A DNA stretch of 64,000 nucleotides from Bryopsis sp. KO-2023 (Eukaryota; Chlorophyta; Ulvophyceae; Bryopsidales; Bryopsidaceae): NCBI GenBank assembly GCA_030272585.1, contig BSYQ01000013.1, forward strand, positions 1,426,001-1,490,000, written 5' to 3'. The translations under genes were made by a program, and so were the position numbers. This document shows positions 11,290 through 23,075 of the stretch, piece by piece; positions within the stretch are counted from its first letter, which is position 1, and each line of letters starts with the position of its first letter. The notes under the pieces were generated by a model. The model was not told where the DNA came from. It saw only the letters and a program-made list of their open reading frames with translations, and did not search any database.

Positions 11290-13733
11290 TCAAGTAAAGG
11301 TCGAAAGAATGGGTAACTTTACGACGAAAAGAGCGGAGCCCGGGGAGGAGACAAACGTGGATGGCCCTGAGTCGAGTGGAGATCGTGTGCTCGGGCAACC
11401 ATCATGATACATCGAAGAACTCTCTACCTCGCCGTCTGAAACGGTAGACGGTCCCTGTAAAGACCTTGTGGATATTCCCTGGGGAGACGGCGCTTGGCTT
11501 ATCCACGTCGGGGTAGACGGCTCCACGGCTTTGTATTGGGCAATCTGCAAAATAGACGAATGCAGCAAGAGGAAAAATACTGACATAAGGTACAGGAAAT
11601 TTTGTAAAAAAGTTCGGAACGAAAAAACAAACAAAAAAGACTCCAGATGCTGCCAACAGCACCACCATCAAAGGAACCAGTTTCGACCACTCTTCCAAGA
11701 ACCTTTCTTTCCGTAAATAGAAGAAAAAAAATAAAAAATCGTCATTACGATGGTAACCGACACTTTGAACATTGGATCTGATATTGTATGCAACTTTTGA
11801 CATGCTTTTTTTTTCTATATATATATATCCACCTTTTCTTCCAGGAATCTGACGACTTCTTCATTCCATCCTCCAGCTTATTTTGGTCAAGGTCTACTGC
11901 CGGCGGTGTTTCCGGCTCAACCACCTTTTTCACCGATAATCTGGAAATCGAAAGAAGCCATATGGAAAAAAGCTAGGTGCAGCATATCTTAGAAAAATAA
12001 AAAAAAAGGAAATTACTATGCCCTTTTCCTTCTTGTTCTTTCTTGATTTCTTGGCAACCACAGTTTTATACGAATGCAAAGGTTGAATTGCAGGAGAATC
12101 TTCAACAAACACAGAATGGCATCTACTCCAGAAAAAAACTTGAAAAACATTCGGTTGGAGGCAACCCTTCCCCCCAGACAGACTCCATGAAATCTGATTT
12201 TGCAAACCTTACAATATAGACGTAAGGGTCCATATACTGTTACAAAACACGAGAATGATTTTCTGTAATAAATTTCCAGCCCGTGCAGAGCTCCCTGCAT
12301 GTCAAACCGGTGCAAACAAAAGAAAAGTTTCATCTTCTTTTGTGAATTCCTGTCCATATGCTTTTCCCCGACCATGATGTCTCAAGAAAAAAGAACTTCA
12401 AATATGCTTCCCAGCATTATACCAAGCAGTTTTTTTTTGTTTTTTTTTCTCACCCTTCAATTTCTATTTTGGCATGCCCCAATCTAAACTGATTTGATTC
12501 AAAAAAAGCCACCAAACTTTCGACAATTCAGGTCCAATATTTCCCAATCAAACTTGGAGCTGATAAAAACCGAAGTTCTGCCATATTCTTAAATACCCCT
12601 TTCCCCCGCATTACTGTAAAGACAATCACACCCACCCATTGTGGCGATTAACTTTCGATATTCCTCCATTGTTTTTTTTTTTTCCTTTCTTGTGTATCCG
12701 ACAGGGCTAATCAGTGTTGGTGTCTTTTCTTCTCCTTGAGACACTCAACCTCCACGTCCACCACCAAGCAATCATCATTACTAAGGATGAACATCAGTAA
12801 TATTCATATAAAGGTCTACCCACAGGCCCCCCTTGTGACAATAGTGATTTCAAATCTATCTAAAATACAAAGTACAAAGTATAAATTACAAAAAGCAAAA
12901 CTTTTTCCGGTTGAACCTTAAGACTCTTCCCCAGAATCTTGTCTACCGAATCCCACTTCCCATGTTCTTTCCCCATCCAGTGAAATTCTAACATGGTATT
13001 GTTTACCTGATTTTCAGGATGCCAAAAAACTTTTTTTTGATGGAAAAACAAATGCCCCATCTATTTTTTCTCCCCCTCTATTTTTTTCGCCGTAAATTGG
13101 CGGGCCCCATGAAATAGACTCTCAAAGTCTGTTCACTTTATTTTAGCAATACTTTTTGTCCTTCCCAGTTTTCAAAAATTTCCATCCAACCCTCCAATTG
13201 AGGTGATAGCATGGTAACTGTTGTACTTATTCGTCTCCCTCTTCGCTGAAAACGATACATTCAAATTTTTTGCCCAACGCTAATAGAAATATTTCTATAG
13301 TTTTTTACCCTTCACCCAAACAACTGTTTTTAAGCTTCTTTCTTCCTTCTGTATTGAATTCACCCTCCTTGGCTTAAGTGACAGAACAAAATGGAATACA
13401 TTTCTTCCTCCTTAATGTGTGTTACTTCCATTTTCCATCTTTTTATTAAGTAACTCCACTGACCCTTCCGCAATCGTAACCCGTGACTTGAAAAAACAAG
13501 CAGCACTCCGACGATAACCTTTTGTTCCAGTGTGGCAAACCATTTTCAAACTCCTCCCCTCCAATTGACAGCAAATCCCAGCTCCAAACCAGTCCAGCCC
13601 AATCCAGATCAAGCGCAACCAAAAACACACTACCTGAATCCAAATGAGCGGAGATCACTTCGCATGTCACGTACAAAATCAAAATCACAAAGAATTGACA
13701 AAAACATGGAATGCTGAATGCCCACCTCTCCAT
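11290..13733 (-). CDS. Putative single-pass membrane protein, exon model incomplete
   Basis: Several minus-strand segments bounded by plausible splice sites look coding and lie in an order that would make a type I membrane protein. 13733-13634 starts with ATG and encodes a signal-peptide-like leader (FFVILILYV core). About 12990-12910 encodes NNTMLEFHWMGKEHG with a possible N-glycosylation site. About 12100-12010 encodes a Lys-rich segment (VVAKKSRKNKKEKG). About 11935-11850 encodes KKVVEPETPPAVDLDQNK. About 11700-11650 encodes a transmembrane stretch (LVPLMVVLLAASGV). About 11545-11330 encodes a Ser/Pro-rich tail. Phases between some segments do not join, so exons are missing or some segments are false. 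No family recognised. Confidence 0.35.
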
Positions 13734-13772
13734 TCCTGGATTTCTGGAGTGGACAAAGGGGACCCCGGGGAA

Positions 13773-13802
13773 AGCACCCCGCTCCAGCCAACGCGGGGTG
13801 CT
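13773..13802. other. Perfect 10-bp GC-rich stem-loop
   Basis: AGCACCCCGC and its exact reverse complement GCGGGGTGCT flank a 10-base loop. It lies between the end of the kinase locus (13931) and the start of the next minus-strand candidate (13733), in otherwise AT-rich DNA. Function unknown. Confidence 0.7.
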
Positions 13803-13930
13803 GTGGAGACCTCGTAACGAAATGCCTCCCCCTTCCCGGGACCGGCAGAGGGTTAAAAAAAAAAGAAGAAAAAAACCCCTCCACCAGTCCCATTCCCCCC
13901 CCCTAAGTTCCTCTCAGTAGGGCTGATGAG

Positions 13931-16340
13931 CTAGTGCTCCTCAGACCCCACTGAGAACTCCTCCACCCTGGACAAGAAGGTCCGGTAGTGCATCCCGAGC
14001 TCCTCCAAGGGGGTGGGGACGATTCTGTGGTCGTCAATCTTGCCCAGAATTGGAGTCTGCAGAGTCTTCTGGGCAAGGGCATCCCAATCCACCCCCTCGA
14101 AAAAAGGATGTCTGCACAGCTCTTGAGCTGTGCAGCGGAACTCTGGTGCAATCTATCACATCAAGGGGGGGGGGGGGGCGGACTTCAGTCTCAGTTCGGT
14201 GAATGCAAAATTTAAGGAATCAAGTGTGGTGTTTTTCTAGGGGATTTCTGTTACGGGTCATAAAAAGCTTCCCATTTGACAAGGAAACACAGCCGTCTCA
14301 ATTATGGAACCCGGTGAACTTCCACCATATTTTGTTCCTTCAACACATGATCCATATCTTTAACATCAACCGTTGAATTCTGTGGCCTCTGCAACACTCA
14401 ATTCCAAAGATTACTATGGGGAAAATCTGCTTCCATTGTTAGCAGTCAGACTTGGAACTCAAAGGATGATAAACAAGTCAAGTTTTTCCAACTCACCTGG
14501 AAAATGCTTGCGAAAAACCTGCAAGCAGCAGGGCTGGTGTCAAGGACACCTGACACCCTCCAAACAGAATCCACAAACCAAGGGTCGAAACACCTGGTGT
14601 CCTCCCCAAGGTCTGGGAAGGGGAACTGGCCCACCAATATCCTGTAGACCAGAACCCCGTAGCTCCAGATATCCCCAGCTAGACCGGCAGCAGCATGGTT
14701 GTGAGCCACTTCAGGGGCCTGGCCATGGGGACATCCTCAGCATATTAGATGCGTTCATAGAACTTTCTGGTACTCCGATGTGCAGTTAAAATTCAGGCAG
14801 CAAGAGCTGAGAATGCAGCTACATTTGGTTTGGGGCTGACATAGCTGTTGAACTCCATATACCATTATCGATTCAAACTCTTCCTTTGTAAATGAAGGAT
14901 GGTTATCACTGCCAACCACCAGCACCCTTCCAAAAATAAAGGAATGTTCAGAAAATGCAATCGGACTTACCAGGAACAAGGAAGCATTGCGGTGAGCAAG
15001 GTAGCCAGGGTGGCTGGAGTTGGGCCCCTCCCAGGTGCGGGTATCCACAATGTTCGAAAAGTCTCAGATCAGGACATGTCCTTCCTCTGAAACAAGAGTG
15101 CTGCCAAAACTCAAGTTTCGGAGGGCCAGATGGCGCTCGTGCAGGGTGCACAAGGCCAGTAACAACTCCACTGCAAAAAATCTGTGGGAAGACAACAAAC
15201 AAGAGGACTGTTCAACTCATCTGCCCCATGACACATGCAAGTACAGGAACAAAATTGAATCAGATTTTCTGGTTCCCCCCCCCCTCCAAAAAAAAAAGAG
15301 TTTGGGCCAGTCAAACTCTTTTTTCAGCTGAATAAGAGCATCTATTCTACTGTTAAGATGTTTGACTCCCTACCTGCAGATCTCGATGGTTGTGTTCTGG
15401 GCTTCTGGGAAGTAGGAGTCCAAAGGACCACCTGGGCAGAACTCCTGTGGACGAAACGATATGGTAAATCTCTGAGAAAAGACAACCCAAGTGATGGTGG
15501 GAGCAAGCGAACAAAAATGCTTAGAAACTTACCGAGACGAAGTACACGTATGAGCATAGGCGCAACCAGGATCTCGGGGGAGGGGGGGCCAAAAAAATTT
15601 TTTGGGGGGCCACTTTTGTTTTTGCAGTGAAAAATCTGCTGAATACGATTTTTCTTTTTTTTCTTGCTGCTTTCTTGGGGGGGCCAGAATTTTTTTTAGG
15701 GGGGCCAGGCCCCCCCAGGCCCCCCCCTGGTTGCGCCTATGCGTATGAGAAGTCCCGAAAGGCACAGCAAGGAAGGAGGAATGGGGAAGATACAGACACC
15801 ACAAGGACACGAAGAGCTCGAGCTTCAGCTTCGCCACCATCGTCGGAAATCGCTCGTCATTGAACACCTTCTTCTCGTAGAAGTGTGCTCTGGTGTCTGG
15901 ACAGGTGACGACCCTCACCTCACCGCTCGTCGCCAGCCACGACCATCTACCCGGGACGAGATGAAGGAACGTCTGAACAACAAACAGACGAATTTCAATG
16001 CATGAGTCGTCGGCGAGACAATGTTGGGTCGTTAGGTACGAACAAAAGCTTCCTGTTTTGCGCGCCTCACTTCGAGGGGGATCCGGTAGGGTCTAGGAGA
16101 ACGATGGGCGGGGATGGTGCTGGTGGTGGGGGTGTTCGGGGCAGCAAGCTCTTTGTCCTCTGCAGGATTGTGGCTTTTCTCGCTGTGCGCATTTTCCGAG
16201 TCGGCTCTTGAGGCTTCTTCGGCACGTTCTTGGGCCTCGTCCTCCCTTTCCCTCCTTCTTCGGCGCCGGCCTTGGTCCAATTGCTGGAGGCAAACCCCCA
16301 GCGCGATGACAGCACTGGCAACTGTGCACAGCTTCAGCAT
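13931..16340 (-). pseudogene. AGC-type protein kinase, probable pseudogene
   Basis: Exons on the minus strand: 16340-16040 (N-terminal hydrophobic anchor, then a charged Arg/Glu-rich linker), 15972-15533, 15444-15374 (hinge: EFCPGGPLDSYF), 15170-14971 (catalytic/activation region), 14718-14594 (APEV, GDIWSYGVLVYRILVGQFPF), 14518-14497 (22-base exon) and 14153-13931 (HPFF followed, one base later, by VDWDAL-like coding). The C-terminal pattern is that of AGC kinases. Lesions: a frame change in the second exon after KLKLEL; a 187-bp hAT-type insertion in that exon; an impossible phase between exons 3 and 4; an in-frame TGA just before the DFG position (VLI-stop-DFS); and a seven-T run giving a one-base shift in the HPFFEG region. 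The HRD motif reads ALRN, so even the ancestor was probably catalytically weak. If alternative splicing rescues it, it would be a pseudokinase. Confidence 0.72.
15555..15741. mobile_element. hAT-type non-autonomous element (MITE), 187 bp
   Basis: Perfect 16-bp terminal inverted repeats, CATAGGCGCAACCAGG at 15555-15570 and its reverse complement at 15726-15741. It is flanked by an exact 8-bp target-site duplication, CGTATGAG (15547-15554 and 15742-15749). An 8-bp duplication is the hallmark of hAT transposases. The interior is strongly G/C-run-rich, with a T-rich middle and no open frame. It interrupts the kinase exon between FRDF and SYVYFVS codons; removing the element and one copy of the duplication restores continuous kinase coding across the junction. 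Confidence 0.93.
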
Positions 16341-18170
16341 TGCGTCGGATTGCTTTTCGAAGAACTGTCTGATTGCAGGGGTACTGGTTTGCTCCTCGCC
16401 GCAAGACAGTGTGTTTGTTCGCAGGTGCCCTCGCGCGCGCCAAGCAAGTGTTTTTGTACCTTCGCCAGTTTCTGGAGTGTAACGGATAGCTTACTAATCG
16501 TGTTTCTGCTTTTCCGTTTCCTTGCTCTCTACATGAATGAAATAAATGGATCGGAATGCTGCATTGTGTGAAAGGGAACGCAAATCATCTGTTTAAAAGT
16601 CATCCTCAACACAACATGCCAAAGTGCATCCTGGACGTAATTGATGTTTGTTTGTTTGTACTTTTTTTTTTTTTTTTAGAAAGAATTATTATTATTATTA
16701 TTTTTTTTCCTGCGCATGTAATTTTTGGTTTGGTTTGGTTGGTTTGTTTGCATCCTGGACGTAATTTGATGTTTGTTTGTTTGCATCCTGGACGAGCCAG
16801 AAATTGATCAAAACACAATCCGTTCAATATATCTGTTGTCGTGACAATAATTTTGAAACCATCAGATGTGCGAACCCTTTTGACGTCAAAAAGACGTCTT
16901 GTGCCAATCAGAGGCGACAACTCGATCTCAATGGATAGGAGGGATGTTTCAACGTGCTGGAGGGAAAAATAAAGCAACATCTCAAACATGAAATTCAGTC
17001 ACCCCATCCCCTCCCCTTGAGAAAATTTTCCATGAAAGTCTGAAAAATATACATACACGTGTTTGTCTGTACAGGAGTCCATCACCAAAAAAAAAAAAAT
17101 GTAAATCAAACACAAGCCCAAATCGATCCTCCCAGCGAACCCTCGAGCTGGGTGAAAACTCCAATATACAATGCATATGGGGAAGCTCGACCCTTTCCTT
17201 TTGGTTTTTTTTTTCCTTTTCTTTTGCAAAAAAGTCGACCTTCCCATCTACGTAAGAATATACAATGAGTGGGAAGAAAAACAACGATCCTATGGCTGGG
17301 ATCCCTCAGGGGGGAAAAGTAACCCACCAAAGCAATCAAGCAATCCAATACCCCCCCCACCCCCTCCCCTAAAAAGAACCAAAAAAAAAGCTCACCACCA
17401 TCCGAAATTCAAGAAAGAATGTACCGTATAAAACATCGTGTTTGGTGGGGTTCTTTTTCCCCCTAGAAGAAAAATACGCTAGCAAAAACAAAACAAACAA
17501 AAATAATCATAGTGAACACCCCCTCTTCCAAAATAAGAAGCACCAAAAAAGAAAAAAACGGGGAAAATACAAAGGAGAAAAAAAAAAACGAGGGGGGGGG
17601 GGAATACAATAGAAACCTGCTAACCCTCAAATTACAATCAATGCAGCCATCTGTTCTTCCAGTGTGTGTGTTTTCTTTGCCTGTATCTTTTTTTTTTTTT
17701 TTTGAATATTTCTTCCCCCCCTTCTTTTTCCTGGAAAGATCTTCACAGTACTAAATCAAAACCTCCCCAAAAAAATCAACACTACAAAATACACCACACC
17801 CTATCTCTTTTCTTTTTTTCTTTTTTTTTTCCTTTTTTTTTGCATTCATTCTCTCGTGAAATCCTTGCCTCTCTCTTTCTCTCAATTTTTTTCCTCTTAT
17901 CTTTTCTCAAAGGGAAAAAAAAAAAGTTACTTTACAGGAGACGAAAATAAATAAATAAAAAATCACTACGTTTTCTTTTTTTTAACTCTTTTTTCTTTCT
18001 TCTTCAGCTGTTCAGCAATGTTCGATCCCATCTTTTCCAAAAACCCCCTTCCTCAAATTTTTATTTTTTTTTCGAGTGGGGGTTCAGAAAAAGAGAGGGA
18101 GTTTGATTTTGGAGAGTGTATCGAAACACACTCTCTATAACTAAGGGGGAAGGGGAAAACCTCGAGCATG
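16341..18170. other. Region between kinase and DUF760 loci
   Basis: Mostly A/T-rich low-complexity DNA with many poly-A, poly-T and poly-C runs. A minus-strand open segment at about 16965-16795 (HVETSLLSIEIELSPLIGT...) has coding-like composition and a possible acceptor, but could not be joined to either neighbour. A TGTAA in DUF760 sense lies near 17930. Otherwise nothing recognised. Confidence 0.4.
16626..16794 (+). repeat. Dispersed direct repeat with GTTTGTTTG terminus
   Basis: A ~33-base unit beginning GCATCCTGGACGTAATT and ending GATGTTTGTTTGTTTG occurs at 16626-16658 and 16750-16783. A third partial copy (GCATCCTGGACG) follows directly at 16783-16794. The GATGTTTGTTTG part is the reverse complement of the terminus of the palindromic element at 10792-11074, so this may be a rearranged relative. 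Confidence 0.7.
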
Positions 18171-20232
18171 TCAATCGTTTTTCTCCTCCTCTTTTTTCTC
18201 GCCCCCTTTTTTCTTCTCCTCCTCCTCCTCCTTTTTCTTCTCGGTGGTGTTCTCGATAGATTTCTTCTCACTAGTTTTATCCTCGTCCATGGAGTCGACC
18301 GTGTTCTCCAGGGACAAAGTGAGGGTTTCCCTCAAAAGAATAGAGTTTTCTTCACTGACGGCCTGCAGCTCTTGGATGAACTCCTTTGCAAGATGGACTC
18401 TGATCTGGTGTTCGAAAAAAAAAAAAAAAACAATTAAAAAAAAATTGAAACAATCGAAACGTGGGAAAAAGCATTTCATGACTAAGCCAGCATCATCAAC
18501 ATTTCAGCGTCGGTATTCCTGGATAATATTGCATCCATAACCAACCATACGCATCAAGAAAAACCAACCACTACTGCACTTGAGAAACAAAGCCACCCAC
18601 AAAGAAAGAGGAAAACCGATTAGGCTGGGGCATGCAAACAGCCTCTCTGGCTTTGAAAGGTAAAAGTGTCGAGGTGTTACCTCCATGATTCGCTGGGCCA
18701 GATTTCGCGGATCGACTCCGACCCCCTCGCTGCAGTCATACATCGGGTCACGCCCCTATGTACAACATAGAGAACTTAACGAAAGCAAACTAAAACGCTC
18801 AAGACAAACAGCCAAGGATCAAGATCATTACATATATATATATATGCCGCACACCAGTGAGGCAAAAAAAACCCCGAAACCGAAGCGGCGTATGAGACGC
18901 ATTTTTTGGAGCCCTTTTAAAGTTGAAAGGCTGTCCCTGTCTGTATTCTTGGGGAATTTTTGTTCAAGAAAAAAAAAGACAAAAAACCAGAAACGGCCTT
19001 ACCGGAACTTGATTTGCTCCTTGGATGGGCATGCTCAGCATTTTTCTTAAAAATGCTTCACCGCTGACATCGTCCCAGTTTCCATTCTGCAAACATCAGA
19101 ACCCAGAAATCACCATTTGAACGGCAGGATTCGCTCCTAAAAACTCTTATCACTTGAATACTTTCAATTTAAAAAGCTCCCCCCCCCCCAAAAAAAAAGA
19201 TCAAAATAACACCTCTGCACATGCAGAAAAGGATAGACAGTTTTGTCAACAAATGAAATTGCTTCTTGAATCTTACAAATTCTGTGTTTTGTTTTTGATG
19301 CCTGTGTGAGATCAATATGCTCAATTGATATAATAATAATGATAATATTATTATGGATATTATTTGCAAACCTATAAATACATTGAAACACTTGATTTTG
19401 TGATTTGAATGAGATATCACGAAATATTTTACCACATATAAATATCTAATATTCGAACGAAAACTCACTCTTGGGATGGGGTTGGCATCAATGTAAGCAT
19501 TGAGCCAATGGTAAATCGGGACGTTGGTTTCCATGAGATAATACCTCAAAGTGCTGACTGCACTGTTTTATAATCAAAACAAAACAGAAAAAAACTTCAG
19601 AAAAAAAAAGAATTCAAAAACAGATCTTCCTTTTTGTAAAAAAACTGTAAACTTTGTTTCAGGGAAAAAAAAACTCAACGAAAAATTGCTCGAACCATGA
19701 AATCTTCTCAGCATCATAATTAAAACAAACAAAAATAAATTTGTCAGTCATGCCAGATTCACTCCATTTGTAGTTTCTGTCAGGTTCTTATCCAACCTCC
19801 AACCTACCACACTGCAGAAAAAAAAACGACCGCAGGTGTGAAAGAATGCACACGAGTACCCCAACGATCCCCCGACCCCCACCCCCTTCTTCTTTTTCCT
19901 TACCTCATCGTCAACAAACCCATCAACCTGTCTCTATTTCCGTCCCTCAATGGCGTGTCGTCGGGGTTCCTCTTAAATGCGGGTCGGCCTTTCCTCCTGT
20001 TCGACGATGCGAACATTCGTCCTTTGCTAGAGTTCCTGGGGGGCTGGTTCGCTCTCCTCCTGGACGCTTCGCCTTCATCCCCGCCTCTCCTCCGGCCGGC
20101 GTTCGCCACGACAGAATCCCGCGAACTCACGCCCGACACACATAGAGGATCCCACGCGAACGAGCCCAACAGCGTTGGCGAGCGAGCGAAGTATGCGTTG
20201 AGGCCCGACAGAGACATCGTTCTCCGATGCAC
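18171..20232 (-). CDS. Plastid-targeted DUF760-like protein
   Basis: Five exons: 20232-19904, 19553-19469, 19086-19003, 18755-18681 and 18404-18171; 268 aa, closing in frame. Exon 1 is an Arg/Ser-rich, Asp/Glu-poor leader without an ER signal, typical of a transit peptide into a primary plastid. The core (LRYYLMETN, YHWLNAYID, GNWDDVSGEAFLRKMLSMP, GVDPRNLAQRIMEIRVHLAKEF, EENSILLRETL) matches my memory of the plant and algal DUF760 family, whose molecular function is unknown. The C-terminal ~35 residues are almost only Glu and Lys, probably a lineage-specific tail. The next gene upstream on this strand ends at 20789. Family assignment is from memory of the pattern, not a search. Confidence 0.78.
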
Positions 20233-20788
20233 CGACCAGCTGTTCCACTTCTTCTTGAAGGCCGTGTGTGGCTTTCCCGGCTTTGCACGTCGTCGAGTTG
20301 CCTTTTGAGAAACGAGGGGTTCGTCGTCGAATAAGCAAAATATCAGGGAGTCTGGAGATATGTGTCAAACGAACGGAGAATAAGTGGGTAGGAGGTGGTT
20401 CGTTGGTGATTCGATCGTTTCTGTGTGGTGGCATGACTGACGGACGGTGCTGGCTGCGCAAAGGAGATGATTCGGTTGATCTTCTGGATTGCCTCACTGG
20501 CAAAAGAGTCTGGCAAAAAGGAAACGCTCAATAATTGACTTCGATTCAATGTAAGTCCCAGCTAGAAGAAAATTTCGTCGCGCGCGCGTCCACCCTGACC
20601 AACGACGCTCACAGCCAATTGACATTCGAGCTTTCTTACAACTCAAAGAAAGAAAGATTCAGCCAAAGATCCAAAACTATTGCACAAAAATGTACTCCAT
20701 CGATCGAGACCTGGGAAGTCAACACCAGCCCATTCTAATTTCCCAGTCCTACTCTCTCTCTCTCTCTCCCATATTCAGACAGCCGCCC

Positions 20789-23075
20789 TCACACCCCACG
20801 ATGCACGCACCCCTTCATTCTATCGAGTGCCCAAGGCTCAAATCGTGCATACACGGGAACGGTGTGCGTTTCCAGTTGTTCTCCCCTTACAGGATCCTCA
20901 TCCACAGCAGATATTCTCACTTCCCCCAGGTATTCTTGAATCCTCTCGCTGCCCTTGTGCCCGTGCACCTCAACATCTATAACCCTTCCGATGCCACTCG
21001 CTAATGGCTTCTCCGAGTACGACCAGGTCCCGAAAGGCATCCCTTCGACGTCAATGCTCACTTCCACTTCCCTGGCTCCGCGATTGCGTACGACTATTCG
21101 ATAATGCTTGCAGTCCTCTGGCCCGAAACAACCCATGTCGAGCATCGGAAAGTGGAAATGCCGCCTTGAGAAACAAGCAACGCACGTTCAGGTGCATCCT
21201 GGATTTTGGTCAATGAGAAAGAAGTTCTGTGTTGTGTGTGATTTTGAACAAAAGCGGCCGCCTCAGCTGCTCACACCTGCTTGTTCCCGCATCTGTGAAA
21301 GTATTTGATCTAGACAAACTCACCAGAACTCTAAGCCTTGAATTTTGTAGTTTCGAGGGGTGGGAGGAGAAAGGGAATGGCAGGTGTTCTCTTGATTTTG
21401 TCTCCTACATACCAATCAGGCAGGTACACACGCCCGGTCGCGACGTCGTGCTCCTTCAAGATATCAACGAGATACTGTGGAGCAGGGTCCTTGCTGTACG
21501 CCCACCATCCGTTCTCCGTTATGCAGTTCTCGGCTGTTGCCGTTACATCCTGGAAAACGAATTCTCAGCACTAGAAAAAACGGCTTCCTCAGTTCGGAAA
21601 CGAAATTGCAGGTTGCTGTGATATGAGAACGGACGATTCACCTCGCAATCGACATAGTTCCACTTGTAGAGCGTCCGCCTGCATCCCCTACTGCTGGACC
21701 TCTTGGCCAGGAGATCAAGGAAATCGCGGAGGTGTTTCGGTCGACAAGTTCTGAGCTGCATGACCCCCATCATAGCCCTGAGCTTCTCTGTGGGGCCGGG
21801 ATATTCTAGGTGATCTTCTGGCCGAGAAAACCCGGCGAGTGCAACCCGGACAATTAGATCGCAAAACTGAGGGTAGCGAAGATCTTCTGGGTGTGGATTG
21901 GGAGTCCTGGACAAGCGTTCACTTCAGATTAACGTCACAAAGAACAATAGAACAAAAAGAGATGGTTTAGAATTTTCTACTTGGCACGGGAGAGATGGTA
22001 TCAAAGATTTGGGTGGCCGTCAGACCTGCGCGTTTCGTATGGCGTCAATCCCCCACAAGCGATTCGAAATGCCCTTTTGACGTTGCTCCTTCGTATGAGA
22101 TGAGGTACAACTCCAAAATCTTCCAGCATTTCAACGAACTCCTGAAAACTGATGACCGGATCCAATGCCATGTTCATATGATAGTCCACGCCCTCTTTAC
22201 CGCTCGCGCTCCATGAATGCGCTATGGGCACTGGTGGAGCATCGGACGGGCTCTTCTTTTCCACCAATCGATAGTCCAAGTTTCTCTTTGAGTACCACCT
22301 ACGTTTGCAAAACATACTATCGCGGTTGCATTGGGGATATTTTGAGTGACCAACGTCGAAAAAATGTCTCAGCAAACACACCTGAACAAAGTTGCGAGAG
22401 GTCCGATGATGGCACGCATGCAAGGTCTAACTTTTGCTCCTATCCTTCCAGCGCTGTCGGCCAAGCTTTCCTTTCCATCATAGTGACATTCGATTTCGAG
22501 GGCTCGTTTGTTCTCCAAGGCCGTTGCAGGGTTGCTTGACCTTGACCTATTCACAACTAAACTGCATGGGCGACTGCGTCCCAAACGGTGGAAAGGATGC
22601 AAAAGCCAACAAACTCTCGATCATCTAAATCTACCTGAACTGACGCGCCTTTGCGGCATGTTCCACCTGTCGCTGAAACCTGGAAAACTCCACTGATCTT
22701 TGCAGTCGACCTGATGCCCAATTGTGTTTCGATCAATATTTGTTCAGCTTCTTTCGGACACTGGGAGCTACTGTGCTGAAGAGTCAATACCACGAGGTAC
22801 CTTTGGTACTAACTTTTGCGCTGAGCGAATGTCTGGCTGCTCCCGCTACGGCGCGATTCAACCTCGCTGTGAGGGGCCGGGCGTTGGGAGGTTCGTTTTC
22901 TCCTGTGGGATCAACTTTTGTTACCAACAGATAACCAAGAGAGGGGTGGGGGAGTGTACAACAGTCGCCCAACGCAATTGATTGGCTGACGAACAAACGG
23001 TTGAGTGGTGGGGGATTGAAGATCACCTTGTGGGGAAAACCTTGTGTTTTTTGTGCTATCTGAACGACCTCCCAT
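20789..23075 (-). CDS. EF-hand-like / beta-sandwich protein, possibly axonemal or basal-body
   Basis: Eight exons: 23075-23027, 22914-22801, 22692-22635, 22534-22382, 22298-22026, 21906-21642, 21549-21413 and 21164-20789. All phases join and give 474 aa. Residues ~30-150 are helical and basic. The middle has two helix-loop-helix stretches of the pattern FQEFVEMLEDFGVVPHLI ... FRIAC ... YPQFCDLIVRVALAGF, as seen in many ciliary proteins with degenerate EF-hands. The C-terminal ~125 residues (LDMGCFGPEDCKHYRIVVRN, EVEVSIDVEG, YLGEVRISAV) have alternating strands like an ASH/MSP-type immunoglobulin fold, common in cilia and centrosome proteins. No orthologue recognised; the ciliary role is inference from pattern. 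It lies head-to-head with the SDR gene. Confidence 0.8.

Noticed and set aside
15040-15070. The kinase TGA as a selenocysteine codon
   Set aside because: The position is not one where selenocysteine is known, and the locus has several other disabling changes, so a nonsense mutation is simpler.
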